A stretch of DNA of 64,000 bases, from assembly GCF_014899185.1 (NCBI RefSeq), contig NZ_CP045201.1:3635501-3699500 (forward strand). Direction: 5' to 3'. Source of the DNA: Pseudooceanicola spongiae (GTDB lineage Bacteria; Pseudomonadota; Alphaproteobacteria; Rhodobacterales; Rhodobacteraceae). This document shows positions 53,144-60,334 of this stretch, one piece after another. The notes under the pieces were generated by a model that was not told the DNA's origin, searched no databases, and saw only the letters and a list, made by a program, of their open reading frames with translations. Within the stretch, counting starts at the first letter, position 1; the number at the start of each line of letters is the position of its first letter. Both the position numbers and the translations under genes were made by a program.

Positions 53144-53157
53144 TTGACCCAGATCAA
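53144..53157. promoter_or_regulatory. FNR box between hemN and fnrL
   Basis: TTGACCCAGATCAA, a perfect fit to the FNR consensus TTGAY-N4-RTCAA. It lies 36 bp before hemN and 28 bp before fnrL, so it may activate hemN and autoregulate fnrL. Confidence 0.9.
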
Positions 53158-53184
53158 ACCGACACCCTCAACCTAAAGGCGAAC

Positions 53185-53931
53185 ATGCTGCATTCTGACC
53201 TCGCCCATTCCACGCAGGATTGCGAAGCCTGCCCGATCCGGCATCGGGCTGTCTGCGCTCGCTGTGATGCTGATGAGCTTCAGGTGCTGGAGGGGATCAA
53301 ATACTATCGCAGTTTCGAGGCCGGGCAGACTGTTGTCTGGGCGGGGGACCGGATGGATTTCGTTGGCTCCGTAGTCTCGGGCGTGGCGACGCTGACCCAG
53401 ACGATGGAAGACGGGCGGACCCAGATGGTGGGGCTTTTGCTGCCGTCGGATTTCGTCGGGCGGCCCGGGCGTGATGGGGCTGCCTATGACGTTGTGGCGA
53501 CGACGAATTTGGTAATCTGCTGTTTTCGCAAGAAACCTTTCGAGCAGCTGATGGAGACGACACCGCATATCGCCCAGCGTTTGTTGCAGATGACACTGGA
53601 TGAGCTGGACGCCGCGCGCGAGTGGATGTTGGTGCTGGGGCGCAAGACGGCGCGCGAAAAGATCGCAAGTCTGCTGGCAATCGTGGCGCGACGGGATGCG
53701 ACGCTGAACTTGCTGACGCCGAACGGGAAATTGGTTTTCGACCTGCCGATGACCCGTGAGGCGATGTCCGACTACCTCGGGCTGACGCTGGAGACGGTGA
53801 GCCGTCAGATGAGCGCGCTCAAGCGTGACGGGGTGATCGTGCTGGAAGGCACACGCCATATCACCGTGCCAGATTTCAGTCGGTTGCTGGAAGAGGCGGG
53901 GGATGACAGCGACGGCGGGATGCTGAGCTGA
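53185..53931 (+). CDS. fnrL: Crp/Fnr family anaerobic regulator FnrL
   Basis: 248-residue oxygen sensor. Cluster cysteines are at the N-terminus in CEACPIRHRAVCARC (about residues 14-28), with a further candidate in VICCFRKK near residue 115. The cyclic-nucleotide-type beta barrel follows, then the dimer helix (DELDAAREWMLVLGRKTARE) and the DNA-recognition helix LTLETVSRQMSALKRDGVIV, whose ETVSR is the FNR-type E-xx-SR reader of TTGAT. Length and the CPIRHRAVCARC segment match Rhodobacter FnrL. The ATG at 53185 gives the usual short N-terminus before the cysteines. Confidence 0.95.
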   Translation: MLHSDLAHSTQDCEACPIRHRAVCARCDADELQVLEGIKYYRSFEAGQTVVWAGDRMDFVGSVVSGVATLTQTMEDGRTQMVGLLLPSDFVGRPGRDGAAYDVVATTNLVICCFRKKPFEQLMETTPHIAQRLLQMTLDELDAAREWMLVLGRKTAREKIASLLAIVARRDATLNLLTPNGKLVFDLPMTREAMSDYLGLTLETVSRQMSALKRDGVIVLEGTRHITVPDFSRLLEEAGDDSDGGMLS

Positions 53932-54038
53932 CGTGACCCTGGCTGTTTGATGAGGTGCCCTGCGGAGACGTGGGACATTTTTTTGGCTTTTGCGGGGTCG
54001 GAAGGGGGGAGTCCGAGCCTTGGAGAGCGTTGAATCGG

Positions 54039-54082
54039 GATGTCGGTATCTGGTCGGTATCGCGTCGGTAAGGGGGCGGTGC
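54039..54082 (-). repeat. 44-bp element, four 11-bp ACCG units (copy C, inverted)
   Basis: Read on the minus strand: GCACCGCCCCC, TTACCGACGCG, ATACCGACCAG, ATACCGACATC, again with exact 11-bp spacing and the same first and last units as copies A and B. This copy is between two converging genes (fnrL and usp), so it is not a promoter of either. Confidence 0.85.
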
Positions 54083-54110
54083 GAAAAGCAGGGCTCTGCC
54101 CTCGGCGCGA

Positions 54111-54150
54111 TGCGCCTCACCCGAAGTATTTCAGGCAAGATGACAGGGAG
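54111..54150 (+). repeat. Dispersed intergenic repeat R1 (copy 5, divergent)
   Basis: TGCGCCTCACCCGAAGTATT followed by TCAGGCAAGATGACAGGGAG. The middle is less conserved than in other copies, but the 3' end matches the copy at 24746-24785 over 16 bases (GCAAGATGACAGGGAG). It lies 28 bp from the 44-bp element. Confidence 0.72.
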
Positions 54151-54191
54151 TGTGGGGCCGCTGGGGAGGGGGCTCTCCAGCGGTTAGGGTG

Positions 54192-54242
54192 TCAGTGCGC
54201 CAAGAAGATTAGTGCGCCAGGAAGGTCAGTGCGCCAGGAAGA
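54192..54242. repeat. 17-bp tandem triplication across the usp stop codon
   Basis: Three units: TCAGTGCGCCAAGAAGA, TTAGTGCGCCAGGAAGG, TCAGTGCGCCAGGAAGA. The unit at 54226-54242 encodes the last codons and stop of usp (FLAH-stop on the minus strand); the other two are copies placed beyond the stop. Confidence 0.9.
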
Positions 54243-55062
54243 TTGGCAGCTCGGTTGATTCGAGCATATTGCGGGTGGCGCCGCCGAGGATGGCCTGGCG
54301 GAAGCGGGAGTGGCCGTAGCCGCCCATGACGATCAGGTCGGCGGAGATGTCCTGGGCGTGCCGGCTGATCTGGTCAGAGACGTGGGGCATGGTTTTTGCC
54401 AGCACTTCGATTTGCGCCGAGACGCCGTGGCGCGACAGCCATGTCGCCAGCAGGCCGCCGGGATCGGAGCGGGTCGGGCCGTGCACCGGCGGGTCGATCA
54501 CCACGATATGCACGTCACGCGCCTGTTGCAGCAGCGGCAGGGCGGCGCGCACGGCGGCCAGAGCCTCGGGTGTTTCGTTCCAGGCGATCAGCGGCGTCTG
54601 CAGCGCCTCGGGGGTGGATTGTGCGGGCAGGATCAGGATCGGGGCGCGGCCCTCGAAGAGGCAGGCTTCGGTGATCTGCTCATGCTCGGTCAGGCGGTCC
54701 TTGCCATAGGGCTTGGGCAGCACGACCAGATCGGCGAAGCGGGCGCGCCAGCCGACGTGACGGCCGATGTCGCCGAGCTGGGTGACGTCGGCTTCGCTGG
54801 ACCAGCGCAGCTCTGCCCCCATCATCGCGGCTTTGACCGTTTCCTCGATCCGCGCGGATTCGGCGAGGGCGGAGTCGATGGCCTCTTGCAGGATCAGGGC
54901 ATTTTCGCCCGGGTAGTAGTAGCCGATCTGACTGCGGTCGATGCCGAGACAGAGCACATCAAGGTGCGCGTCCTGTTCGACGGCAACGGTGACGGCATTA
55001 TCCAGAACAATTTTCTCGGCATCGTTTTCGGTGATGACGGTGAAGACGGATTTGTAGGCCAT
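54226..55062 (-). CDS. Universal stress protein, tandem UspA domains
   Basis: 278 residues. Two UspA-like halves: the first (residues about 1-145) starts [20 protein letters not shown], and the second (about 150-278) ends with the ATP-binding-type signature [20 protein letters not shown] near residues 245-264 and the closing TELPIFLAH. In Rhodobacter relatives a usp gene beside the cbb3 operon is under FnrL control. Here it is divergent from ccoN, with an FNR-like site 63 bp upstream of its start. The stop region is triplicated (see the 17-bp repeat). Confidence 0.92.
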   Translation of the reverse strand: MAYKSVFTVITENDAEKIVLDNAVTVAVEQDAHLDVLCLGIDRSQIGYYYPGENALILQEAIDSALAESARIEETVKAAMMGAELRWSSEADVTQLGDIGRHVGWRARFADLVVLPKPYGKDRLTEHEQITEACLFEGRAPILILPAQSTPEALQTPLIAWNETPEALAAVRAALPLLQQARDVHIVVIDPPVHGPTRSDPGGLLATWLSRHGVSAQIEVLAKTMPHVSDQISRHAQDISADLIVMGGYGHSRFRQAILGGATRNMLESTELPIFLAH

Positions 55063-55124
55063 GTCAGCCTCCCTCTCGTGGCGTTGCTATTTCTGCATCA
55101 GAGCACGCAAAAGCCGGGTCCACC

Positions 55125-55138
55125 CTGATCTGGGTCAA
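55125..55138. promoter_or_regulatory. FNR-like site upstream of usp
   Basis: CTGATCTGGGTCAA matches the FNR consensus except for the first base (CTGAT for TTGAT). It is 63 bp before the usp start and 16 bp from the perfect site at 55155. Confidence 0.6.
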
Positions 55139-55154
55139 CTCTGCGGTGCGGCGA

Positions 55155-55168
55155 TTGATGCAGATCAA
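55155..55168. promoter_or_regulatory. FNR box upstream of ccoNOQP
   Basis: TTGATGCAGATCAA, a perfect TTGAY-N4-RTCAA palindrome, 107 bp before the ccoN start. This is the expected FnrL activation site of the cbb3 oxidase operon. Confidence 0.9.
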
Positions 55169-55274
55169 GGAAAGCCGATCACGGTGCGGTGATAAGCGCC
55201 GGGGCAAGGACGCGAACACGTGGCGGGTGTTTCCCGGCGCGGGGCCGACAGCCCGGACGGACAGAGGGACGAAA

Positions 55275-56894
55275 ATGACAAATGCAGTAAAGCTGATCGT
55301 GCTGGCGATTGTTGCGCTGATGGCAGCAATTGCAGCGAATTACGCGCGCGATCTGGCCTATATGGTCAATGCGCTGGTGGTGATGGCGGTGGCCGCGGTG
55401 ATGTTCATCGTGGTGCTGCGCAACACCGATGAAGAGGTCGAGACGCGCGATCTTTCGGGCGAATACATGGACGATGTGATTCGCTTTGGGGTTGTGGCGA
55501 CGGCGCTTTGGGGCGTGGTCGGGTTTCTGGTGGGCGTGTTCATCGCCTTTCAGCTGGCCTTTCCATCGCTGAACTTCGGTTGGGCCGAAGGATATCTGAA
55601 CTTTGGCCGGCTGCGCCCGCTGCACACCAGTGCGGTGATCTTTGCCTTTGGGGGCAATGCGCTGATCTGCACCAGCTTCTATGTCGTGCAGCGCACCAGC
55701 GCGGTGCGGCTCTGGGGCGGGAACATGGCGTGGTTCGTCTTCTGGGGGTACAACCTGTTCATCGTCATGGCGGCGCTGAGCTATGTCCTCGGCGGGTCGC
55801 AGTCCAAGGAATATGCCGAGCCTGAGTGGTATATCGACATCTGGCTGACGATTGTCTGGGTCTGCTACCTGGCGGTCTTCCTCGGCACGGTGATCAAGCG
55901 GAAGGAGCCGCATATCTACGTGGCGAACTGGTTCTACCTGGCCTTCATCGTCACCGTGGCCATGCTGCATGTCGTCAACAACCTGGCCGTGCCGGTCAGC
56001 ATCTGGGGCGGCAAGTCCGTGCAGCTGTTCTCCGGCGTGCAGGATGCCATGACGCAGTGGTGGTATGGCCATAACGCGGTCGGCTTCTTCCTGACGGCGG
56101 GCTTCCTGGGGATGATGTACTACTTCGTCCCCAAGCAGGCCGAGCGGCCTGTCTACAGCTACAAACTGTCGATCATCCACTTCTGGGCGCTGATCTTTCT
56201 CTATATCTGGGCCGGTCCGCACCACCTGCACTACACCGCGCTGCCCGACTGGGCGAGCACGCTGGGCATGGTGTTCTCCATCATCCTGTGGATGCCGAGC
56301 TGGGGGGGCATGATCAACGGGTTGATGACCCTGAGCGGCGCCTGGGACAAGCTGCGCACCGATCCGGTGATCCGCATGATGGTTCTGGCGATCGGCTTTT
56401 ACGGCATGTCCACCTTTGAGGGGCCGGTGATGTCGATCCGGGCCGTGAACTCTCTGAGCCACTATACCGACTGGACGATCGGGCACGTGCACTCCGGTGC
56501 GCTTGGCTGGAACGGGATGATCACCTTTGGTTGCCTGTACTTTCTGGTGCCGCGTCTTTGGAACAAGCAACGGCTCTATAGTCTGTCGATGGTCAGCTGG
56601 CACTTCTGGTTGGCGACGATCGGGATCGTGCTTTACGCGGCCTCGATGTGGGTCACCGGCATCATGGAGGGCCTGATGTGGCGCGAAGTCGATGCGAACG
56701 GGTTCCTCGTGAACAGTTTCGCCGACACGGTGGCTGCGAAGTTCCCGATGTATGTGGTGCGGGGCTTGGGCGGGGTCATGTTCCTGGCCGGTGCGATCAT
56801 CATGTGCATCAACCTGTGGCTGACGGCCACCCGAGCGCCTGCGATCGACAAGGCCAGCGATGTTAGGCCCAATGGCCTGGTCCCGGCGGAATAA
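55275..56894 (+). CDS. ccoN: Cytochrome c oxidase cbb3-type, subunit I
   Basis: 539-residue catalytic subunit holding heme b, heme b3 and CuB for oxygen reduction and proton pumping at low oxygen. About 12-14 transmembrane helices. Ligand histidines lie in [17 protein letters not shown] (low-spin heme, about residue 115), [15 protein letters not shown] (CuB/active-site Tyr-bearing helix region, about residue 265), [15 protein letters not shown] (CuB pair, about residue 315), and [19 protein letters not shown] (heme b3/b ligands, about residues 395-413). The ATG at 55275 has an AGAGGGA site. First gene of ccoNOQP. Confidence 0.98.
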   Translation: MTNAVKLIVLAIVALMAAIAANYARDLAYMVNALVVMAVAAVMFIVVLRNTDEEVETRDLSGEYMDDVIRFGVVATALWGVVGFLVGVFIAFQLAFPSLNFGWAEGYLNFGRLRPLHTSAVIFAFGGNALICTSFYVVQRTSAVRLWGGNMAWFVFWGYNLFIVMAALSYVLGGSQSKEYAEPEWYIDIWLTIVWVCYLAVFLGTVIKRKEPHIYVANWFYLAFIVTVAMLHVVNNLAVPVSIWGGKSVQLFSGVQDAMTQWWYGHNAVGFFLTAGFLGMMYYFVPKQAERPVYSYKLSIIHFWALIFLYIWAGPHHLHYTALPDWASTLGMVFSIILWMPSWGGMINGLMTLSGAWDKLRTDPVIRMMVLAIGFYGMSTFEGPVMSIRAVNSLSHYTDWTIGHVHSGALGWNGMITFGCLYFLVPRLWNKQRLYSLSMVSWHFWLATIGIVLYAASMWVTGIMEGLMWREVDANGFLVNSFADTVAAKFPMYVVRGLGGVMFLAGAIIMCINLWLTATRAPAIDKASDVRPNGLVPAE

Positions 56895-56906
56895 GGAACT
56901 GAAAAC

Positions 56907-57632
56907 ATGGGTATTCTTGACAAACACAAGTTCCTTGAACGCAACGCCACGCTGCTGCTGGTCTGCTCTTTCGCGGTGGTCAGCATCGGCGGGATCGTCG
57001 AAATCGCGCCTCTGTTCTACCTGCAGAACACCATCGAGAAGGTAGAGGGCATGCGCCCCTACTCTCCGCTGGAGCTGGCGGGGCGGGATGTCTACATCCG
57101 GGAGGGCTGCTATGTCTGCCACTCCCAGATGATCCGCCCGATGCGCGATGAGGTGGAGCGGTACGGGCACTATTCGCTGGCGGCGGAGTCGATGTACGAC
57201 CATCCGTTCCAGTGGGGCAGCAAACGCACCGGGCCGGATCTGGCGCGGGTCGGCGGGCGCTACAGCGACGAGTGGCACGTCGATCACCTCAGCGATCCGC
57301 AGAGCGTGGTGCCGGAATCGGTGATGCCGAAGTACGCCTTTCTGGCTGATGTGCAGATTGACGGGCGCTATATCCAGGACTCGCTGAAGACGCATCGCAT
57401 CGTCGGCGTTCCTTACACGGATGCGATGATCGAGAACGCCGAGGCAGATTTTACTGTTCAGGTTCAGCCCTTTGGTAACTGGGACGACATGGTGGCGCGC
57501 TATCCCAAGGCACAGGTGCGCAACTTCGACGGGCGGCCGGGCATCTCGGAAATGGATGCGCTGATCGCCTACCTTCAGATGCTGGGCACGCTGGTCGACT
57601 TCTCGACCTTCACGCCTGATGCAAGCCGCTAA
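56907..57632 (+). CDS. ccoO: Cytochrome c oxidase cbb3-type, subunit II
   Basis: 241-residue membrane-anchored mono-heme cytochrome c that passes electrons to CcoN. The anchor helix ([20 protein letters not shown]) is at about residues 13-32. The heme motif CYVCHS lies near residue 70 within [16 protein letters not shown], and the axial methionine in SVMPKYAF near residue 140. It follows ccoN by 12 bp. Length is typical. Confidence 0.98.
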   Translation: MGILDKHKFLERNATLLLVCSFAVVSIGGIVEIAPLFYLQNTIEKVEGMRPYSPLELAGRDVYIREGCYVCHSQMIRPMRDEVERYGHYSLAAESMYDHPFQWGSKRTGPDLARVGGRYSDEWHVDHLSDPQSVVPESVMPKYAFLADVQIDGRYIQDSLKTHRIVGVPYTDAMIENAEADFTVQVQPFGNWDDMVARYPKAQVRNFDGRPGISEMDALIAYLQMLGTLVDFSTFTPDASR

Positions 57633-57640
57633 GGGGGACC

Positions 57641-57826
57641 ATGATGGATACCTATTCCCTGATGCGCGAATTCGCCGACAGCTGGATGCTGCTGTGGCTG
57701 TTCGTGTTCTTTGTCTGCGTCTTTGCCTGGGTGTTCCGCCCCGGCAGTCGCCGCGTGTACCGCGACACGGCAAACATCCCCTTTCGCAACGATGACCGGC
57801 CCGCTGCCGCCGACAAGGAGGCCTGA
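57641..57826 (+). CDS. ccoQ: Cbb3-type cytochrome c oxidase subunit CcoQ
   Basis: 61-residue single-helix protein that stabilises the cbb3 complex. The helix is about residues 13-31 (ADSWMLLWLFVFFVCVFAWV), followed by the conserved FRPGSRRVYRDTANIPF. Two ATGs in a row (57641 and 57644) follow an AGGGGG site; either may start the protein. It lies 8 bp after ccoO and 3 bp before ccoP. Confidence 0.95.
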   Translation: MMDTYSLMREFADSWMLLWLFVFFVCVFAWVFRPGSRRVYRDTANIPFRNDDRPAAADKEA

Positions 57827-57829
57827 GCG

Positions 57830-58693
57830 ATGAGCGAGAATGACCTGAAGGACAAGCACGGCACCACCGGCCACAGCTGGGACGGTATCGAGGAGCTGAA
57901 CACCCCCCTGCCGCGCTGGTGGCTCTATACCTTTTACGCCTGTATCGTCTGGGGGATCGGCTATGCGATCCTGTTCCCCTCGATCCCGCTGCTGCATGGC
58001 GCGACGCCGGGCTTGCTGGGCTTTTCGACCCGCGGCGAGTTCGCCGAAAAGCTGAGTGCGGCGGAACTGGCCAATGCCGGCGTCAACGAACAGCTGGTTG
58101 CCATGCCGCTGGAAAGTGTCGCCCAGGATACCACGCTGAACCAATATGCGACCTCGGCCGGGGGCGCGGTCTTCATGACCTGGTGCGCCCAGTGCCATGG
58201 CTCGGGTGCGGCGGGGGCCAAGGGCTATCCCAACCTGCTGGATGATGACTGGCTCTGGGGTGGCGCGATTGATGACATCCACACCACCATCACCCACGGG
58301 ATCCGCAACGAAACCGACCCTGATGCCCGCTACAGCCAGATGCCAGCCTTCGGGCGCGACGGCATTCTGGAAAAAGCGGATATCAGCGCCGTGGTCAATT
58401 TCGTGATGTCGCTGTCGGAGACACCGCAGGACCCCAGCCTCGTGGCACGCGGTGCCGAGGTTTTTGCGGAGAACTGCGTCTCCTGCCACGGGGCCGAGGG
58501 CAAGGGGGACCGCGCACAGGGCGCGCCGAACCTGACCGATGCGATCTGGCTCTATGGCGGCGATTACGCGACCCTGCATGAGACGGTCACAAATGCGCGC
58601 TTTGGCGTCATGCCCGCCTGGGGCGACCGGCTGAGCGAGGCGCAGATCCGCGCCGTGGCCATCTATGTCCACCAATTGGGGGGCGGCGAATAA
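57830..58693 (+). CDS. ccoP: Cytochrome c oxidase cbb3-type, subunit III
   Basis: 287-residue di-heme cytochrome c that receives electrons from the bc1 complex or soluble c-type cytochromes. The N-terminus has [20 protein letters not shown], then an anchor helix (about residues 28-48). The two heme motifs are CAQCHG near residue 120 and CVSCHG near residue 216, each with a downstream methionine (SQMPAFG and GVMPAWG). It is the last gene of ccoNOQP and ends ahead of a bidirectional terminator. Confidence 0.98.
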   Translation: MSENDLKDKHGTTGHSWDGIEELNTPLPRWWLYTFYACIVWGIGYAILFPSIPLLHGATPGLLGFSTRGEFAEKLSAAELANAGVNEQLVAMPLESVAQDTTLNQYATSAGGAVFMTWCAQCHGSGAAGAKGYPNLLDDDWLWGGAIDDIHTTITHGIRNETDPDARYSQMPAFGRDGILEKADISAVVNFVMSLSETPQDPSLVARGAEVFAENCVSCHGAEGKGDRAQGAPNLTDAIWLYGGDYATLHETVTNARFGVMPAWGDRLSEAQIRAVAIYVHQLGGGE

Positions 58694-58802
58694 CGCCGAC
58701 CTCTCCGCCACGCCCGCCTGCTGGTTCGTCCCCGGCGGTCGGGCTCGGTGCGCCCCGGTCCCACCTGTTCGCGCAATCCTGAGCCGGGGTGCGCCACAAA
58801 AG

Positions 58803-58835
58803 AAACCCCGCAGCGCGTCGCGTCTGCGGGGTTTT
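58803..58835. terminator. Bidirectional terminator after ccoP
   Basis: An 11-bp perfect stem (AAACCCCGCAG / CTGCGGGGTTT) with a 10-base loop and A/T flanks. It lies between ccoP and the converging 52-codon gene, and cuts ccoNOQP off from ccoGHI. Confidence 0.9.
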
Positions 58836-58847
58836 ACGTGTGAGGGG

Positions 58848-59006
58848 TCAGGGTCGGGTCCAGTCGATCAGATCCTGCAGCCATTCGGGCCGCTGGCGAC
58901 GATGACGGCGGGCGGTTTCGCGGTAGGGGCGGCCATCCGGGCGGCGGCCTCTGGCATCGAGGTCGGAGGGGAACAGATCCGGTGTGCGGTCGTAAAAGGG
59001 GCCCAT
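58848..59006 (-). CDS. Small Arg-rich protein, 52 residues, unknown function
   Basis: Starts MGPFYDRTPDLFPSDL and ends WLQDLIDWTRP. It is rich in Arg, Asp and Pro, with no signal peptide or membrane helix. Evidence for coding is a strong AGGAGG site 7 bases before the ATG, a position right before a terminator, and aromatic/charged composition unlike random GC-rich frames. It follows the 42-residue frame at 59045-59173 on the same strand after 38 bp. I do not recognise it. Confidence 0.55.
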   Translation of the reverse strand: MGPFYDRTPDLFPSDLDARGRRPDGRPYRETARRHRRQRPEWLQDLIDWTRP

Positions 59007-59044
59007 GGGGGTGTCCTCCTGTCATGGGTTGCGGGGGCCGCGTG

Positions 59045-59173
59045 TTATTTGACGGGCGGGCGTGCGGGGGCTCTGAGGCGGGGCATGACCTCCTCAGGAC
59101 GGGCGGTGCGGGCGGCGGAGGTATGGCCGGAGCGCGCGGCGGTCAGGAAAGATTTTGCGAGAATGTGCAGCAT
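59045..59173 (-). CDS. Possible small basic protein, 42 residues
   Basis: Starts MLHILAKSFLTAARSGHTSA, followed by a basic, proline-rich tail. An AAGGA site lies 7 bases before the ATG. It is upstream of the 52-residue gene on the same strand and divergent from the LysR gene, so the three may form a regulator-target unit. The length is short and the evidence is only the ribosome site and context. Confidence 0.35.
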   Translation of the reverse strand: MLHILAKSFLTAARSGHTSAARTARPEEVMPRLRAPARPPVK

Positions 59174-59263
59174 GGCGGTGTGTCCTTGTGTGTGTCGATG
59201 TGACGTCTCTGGGGACTGTGATACGCCGAAGTTGGTGATTTCCCTATTCAGGAAGACTGATCC

Positions 59264-59284
59264 CATGTAAGGCTGGCTTACATG
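59264..59284. promoter_or_regulatory. Perfect palindrome over the lysR start codon
   Basis: CATGTAAG-GCTGG-CTTACATG, an 8-bp perfect inverted repeat with a 5-base spacer. The right arm includes the ATG at 59282. It is a likely operator for autoregulation of the LysR gene and perhaps for the divergent small genes. Confidence 0.7.
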
Positions 59285-60202
59285 ATAGATTGGATGAAAC
59301 TGCCGCCCTTGAGCGCGCTGAGGGCCCTTGCCGCCCTTGCGGAAACCGGCTCCACCGTGCAGGCGGGGGCGCGGTTGAACGTCAGCCACGCCGCGATAAG
59401 TCAGCAGATCAAGGGGTTGGAGGCGCACTTGGGCCTAGCGCTGGTTGACCGGGGCGGGCGGCAACTGGCGCTGACCGAGCAGGGGCGACAGGTGGCCGAT
59501 GCGGTGATCGGCGGCATGTCCTCCATCGAGTCGGTTATTGAAAGATTAACAGGTCAGGATGCCGCGCGGCCGCTGATGGTGACCTGCACGCCAGCTTTTG
59601 CCTCGTCCTTCCTGATGCCGAGGTTGGCGGATTTCCAGCGCCGTCATCCCGGTGTGTCGCTGATGCTGGACCCGACGCCGGTGATCCAGAGCATCGGGCC
59701 GGGCGGCGCGGATGTGGCGCTGCGTTACGGCACGGGCGTCTGGCCGGGGCTGGAGGCGGAGCTGCTGCTGAACACCCCGATCGCCATTGTCGCCGCGCCT
59801 GCGCTGGTGGGGCAGGGCGGCGCGCTCGATCCCGGAGATCTGACCGGCTATCACTGGCTGCAGGAGCTGGGGACCAACGAGGCGAGCGAATTTCTGCGCT
59901 GGCATGGCCGGGATCTGGACATGTCCAAGGGCGTCACCTCTCTGCCCGGCAACCTCATGCTGGACGCGGCGCGTGACGGGCGCGGCGTGGCGGTGATCGC
60001 GCGCGCCTTCGTTGAGAGTGACCTTGTCGCGGGGCGGTTGCGGCTGCTCTATGAGGATCGGCGCAAGAAGGGCTACTACCTCGTCTGGCATCCCGGCCAT
60101 ATCCGCCCGCTGGCGCGCGAGTTCATGACCTGGGTGCGCGGTCAGGCGCGCCGTGCCGAGGATGGCGGGCATGGTTACAGCGGGCAGCCGGTGGCAGGGT
60201 AA
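59282..60202 (+). CDS. LysR family transcriptional regulator (GcvA-like)
   Basis: 306 residues with an N-terminal winged helix-turn-helix (LSALRALAALAETGSTVQAG, then LNVSHAAISQQIKGLEAHLG, about residues 10-50) and a C-terminal periplasmic-binding-like effector domain. The PPLSALRAL start resembles the GcvA/AmpR-type LysR group. The ATG at 59282 lies inside an operator-like palindrome and has no clear ribosome site; the ATG at 59294 (MKLPPLSAL) fits family starts better. It sits between ccoNOQP and ccoG, divergent from two tiny genes that may be its targets. Effector unknown. Confidence 0.88.
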   Translation: MIDWMKLPPLSALRALAALAETGSTVQAGARLNVSHAAISQQIKGLEAHLGLALVDRGGRQLALTEQGRQVADAVIGGMSSIESVIERLTGQDAARPLMVTCTPAFASSFLMPRLADFQRRHPGVSLMLDPTPVIQSIGPGGADVALRYGTGVWPGLEAELLLNTPIAIVAAPALVGQGGALDPGDLTGYHWLQELGTNEASEFLRWHGRDLDMSKGVTSLPGNLMLDAARDGRGVAVIARAFVESDLVAGRLRLLYEDRRKKGYYLVWHPGHIRPLAREFMTWVRGQARRAEDGGHGYSGQPVAG

Positions 60203-60255
60203 GGCGGCGCTGAAATAATATGACCGCCAAATAACATGACCCATGGATGCGCCAA

Positions 60256-60269
60256 TTGATGCAAGTCAA
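60256..60269. promoter_or_regulatory. FNR box upstream of ccoG
   Basis: TTGATGCAAGTCAA, a perfect TTGAY-N4-RTCAA site, 66 bp before the ccoG start. It gives ccoGHI its own FnrL-dependent promoter. Confidence 0.9.
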
Positions 60270-60334
60270 TGCCGGGTGCCGACAGCTCTGTCACAACGCA
60301 CAGGAATATCCTGCGCAGAAGTGAGACTCACCCC

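Noticed and set aside
55179-57773. An 864-codon open frame on the minus strand opposite ccoN and ccoO
   Set aside because: GC-rich codon structure leaves the opposite strand free of stops. The translation is Arg/His/Asp/Gln-rich without any family feature, while the plus strand encodes unmistakable CcoN and CcoO.
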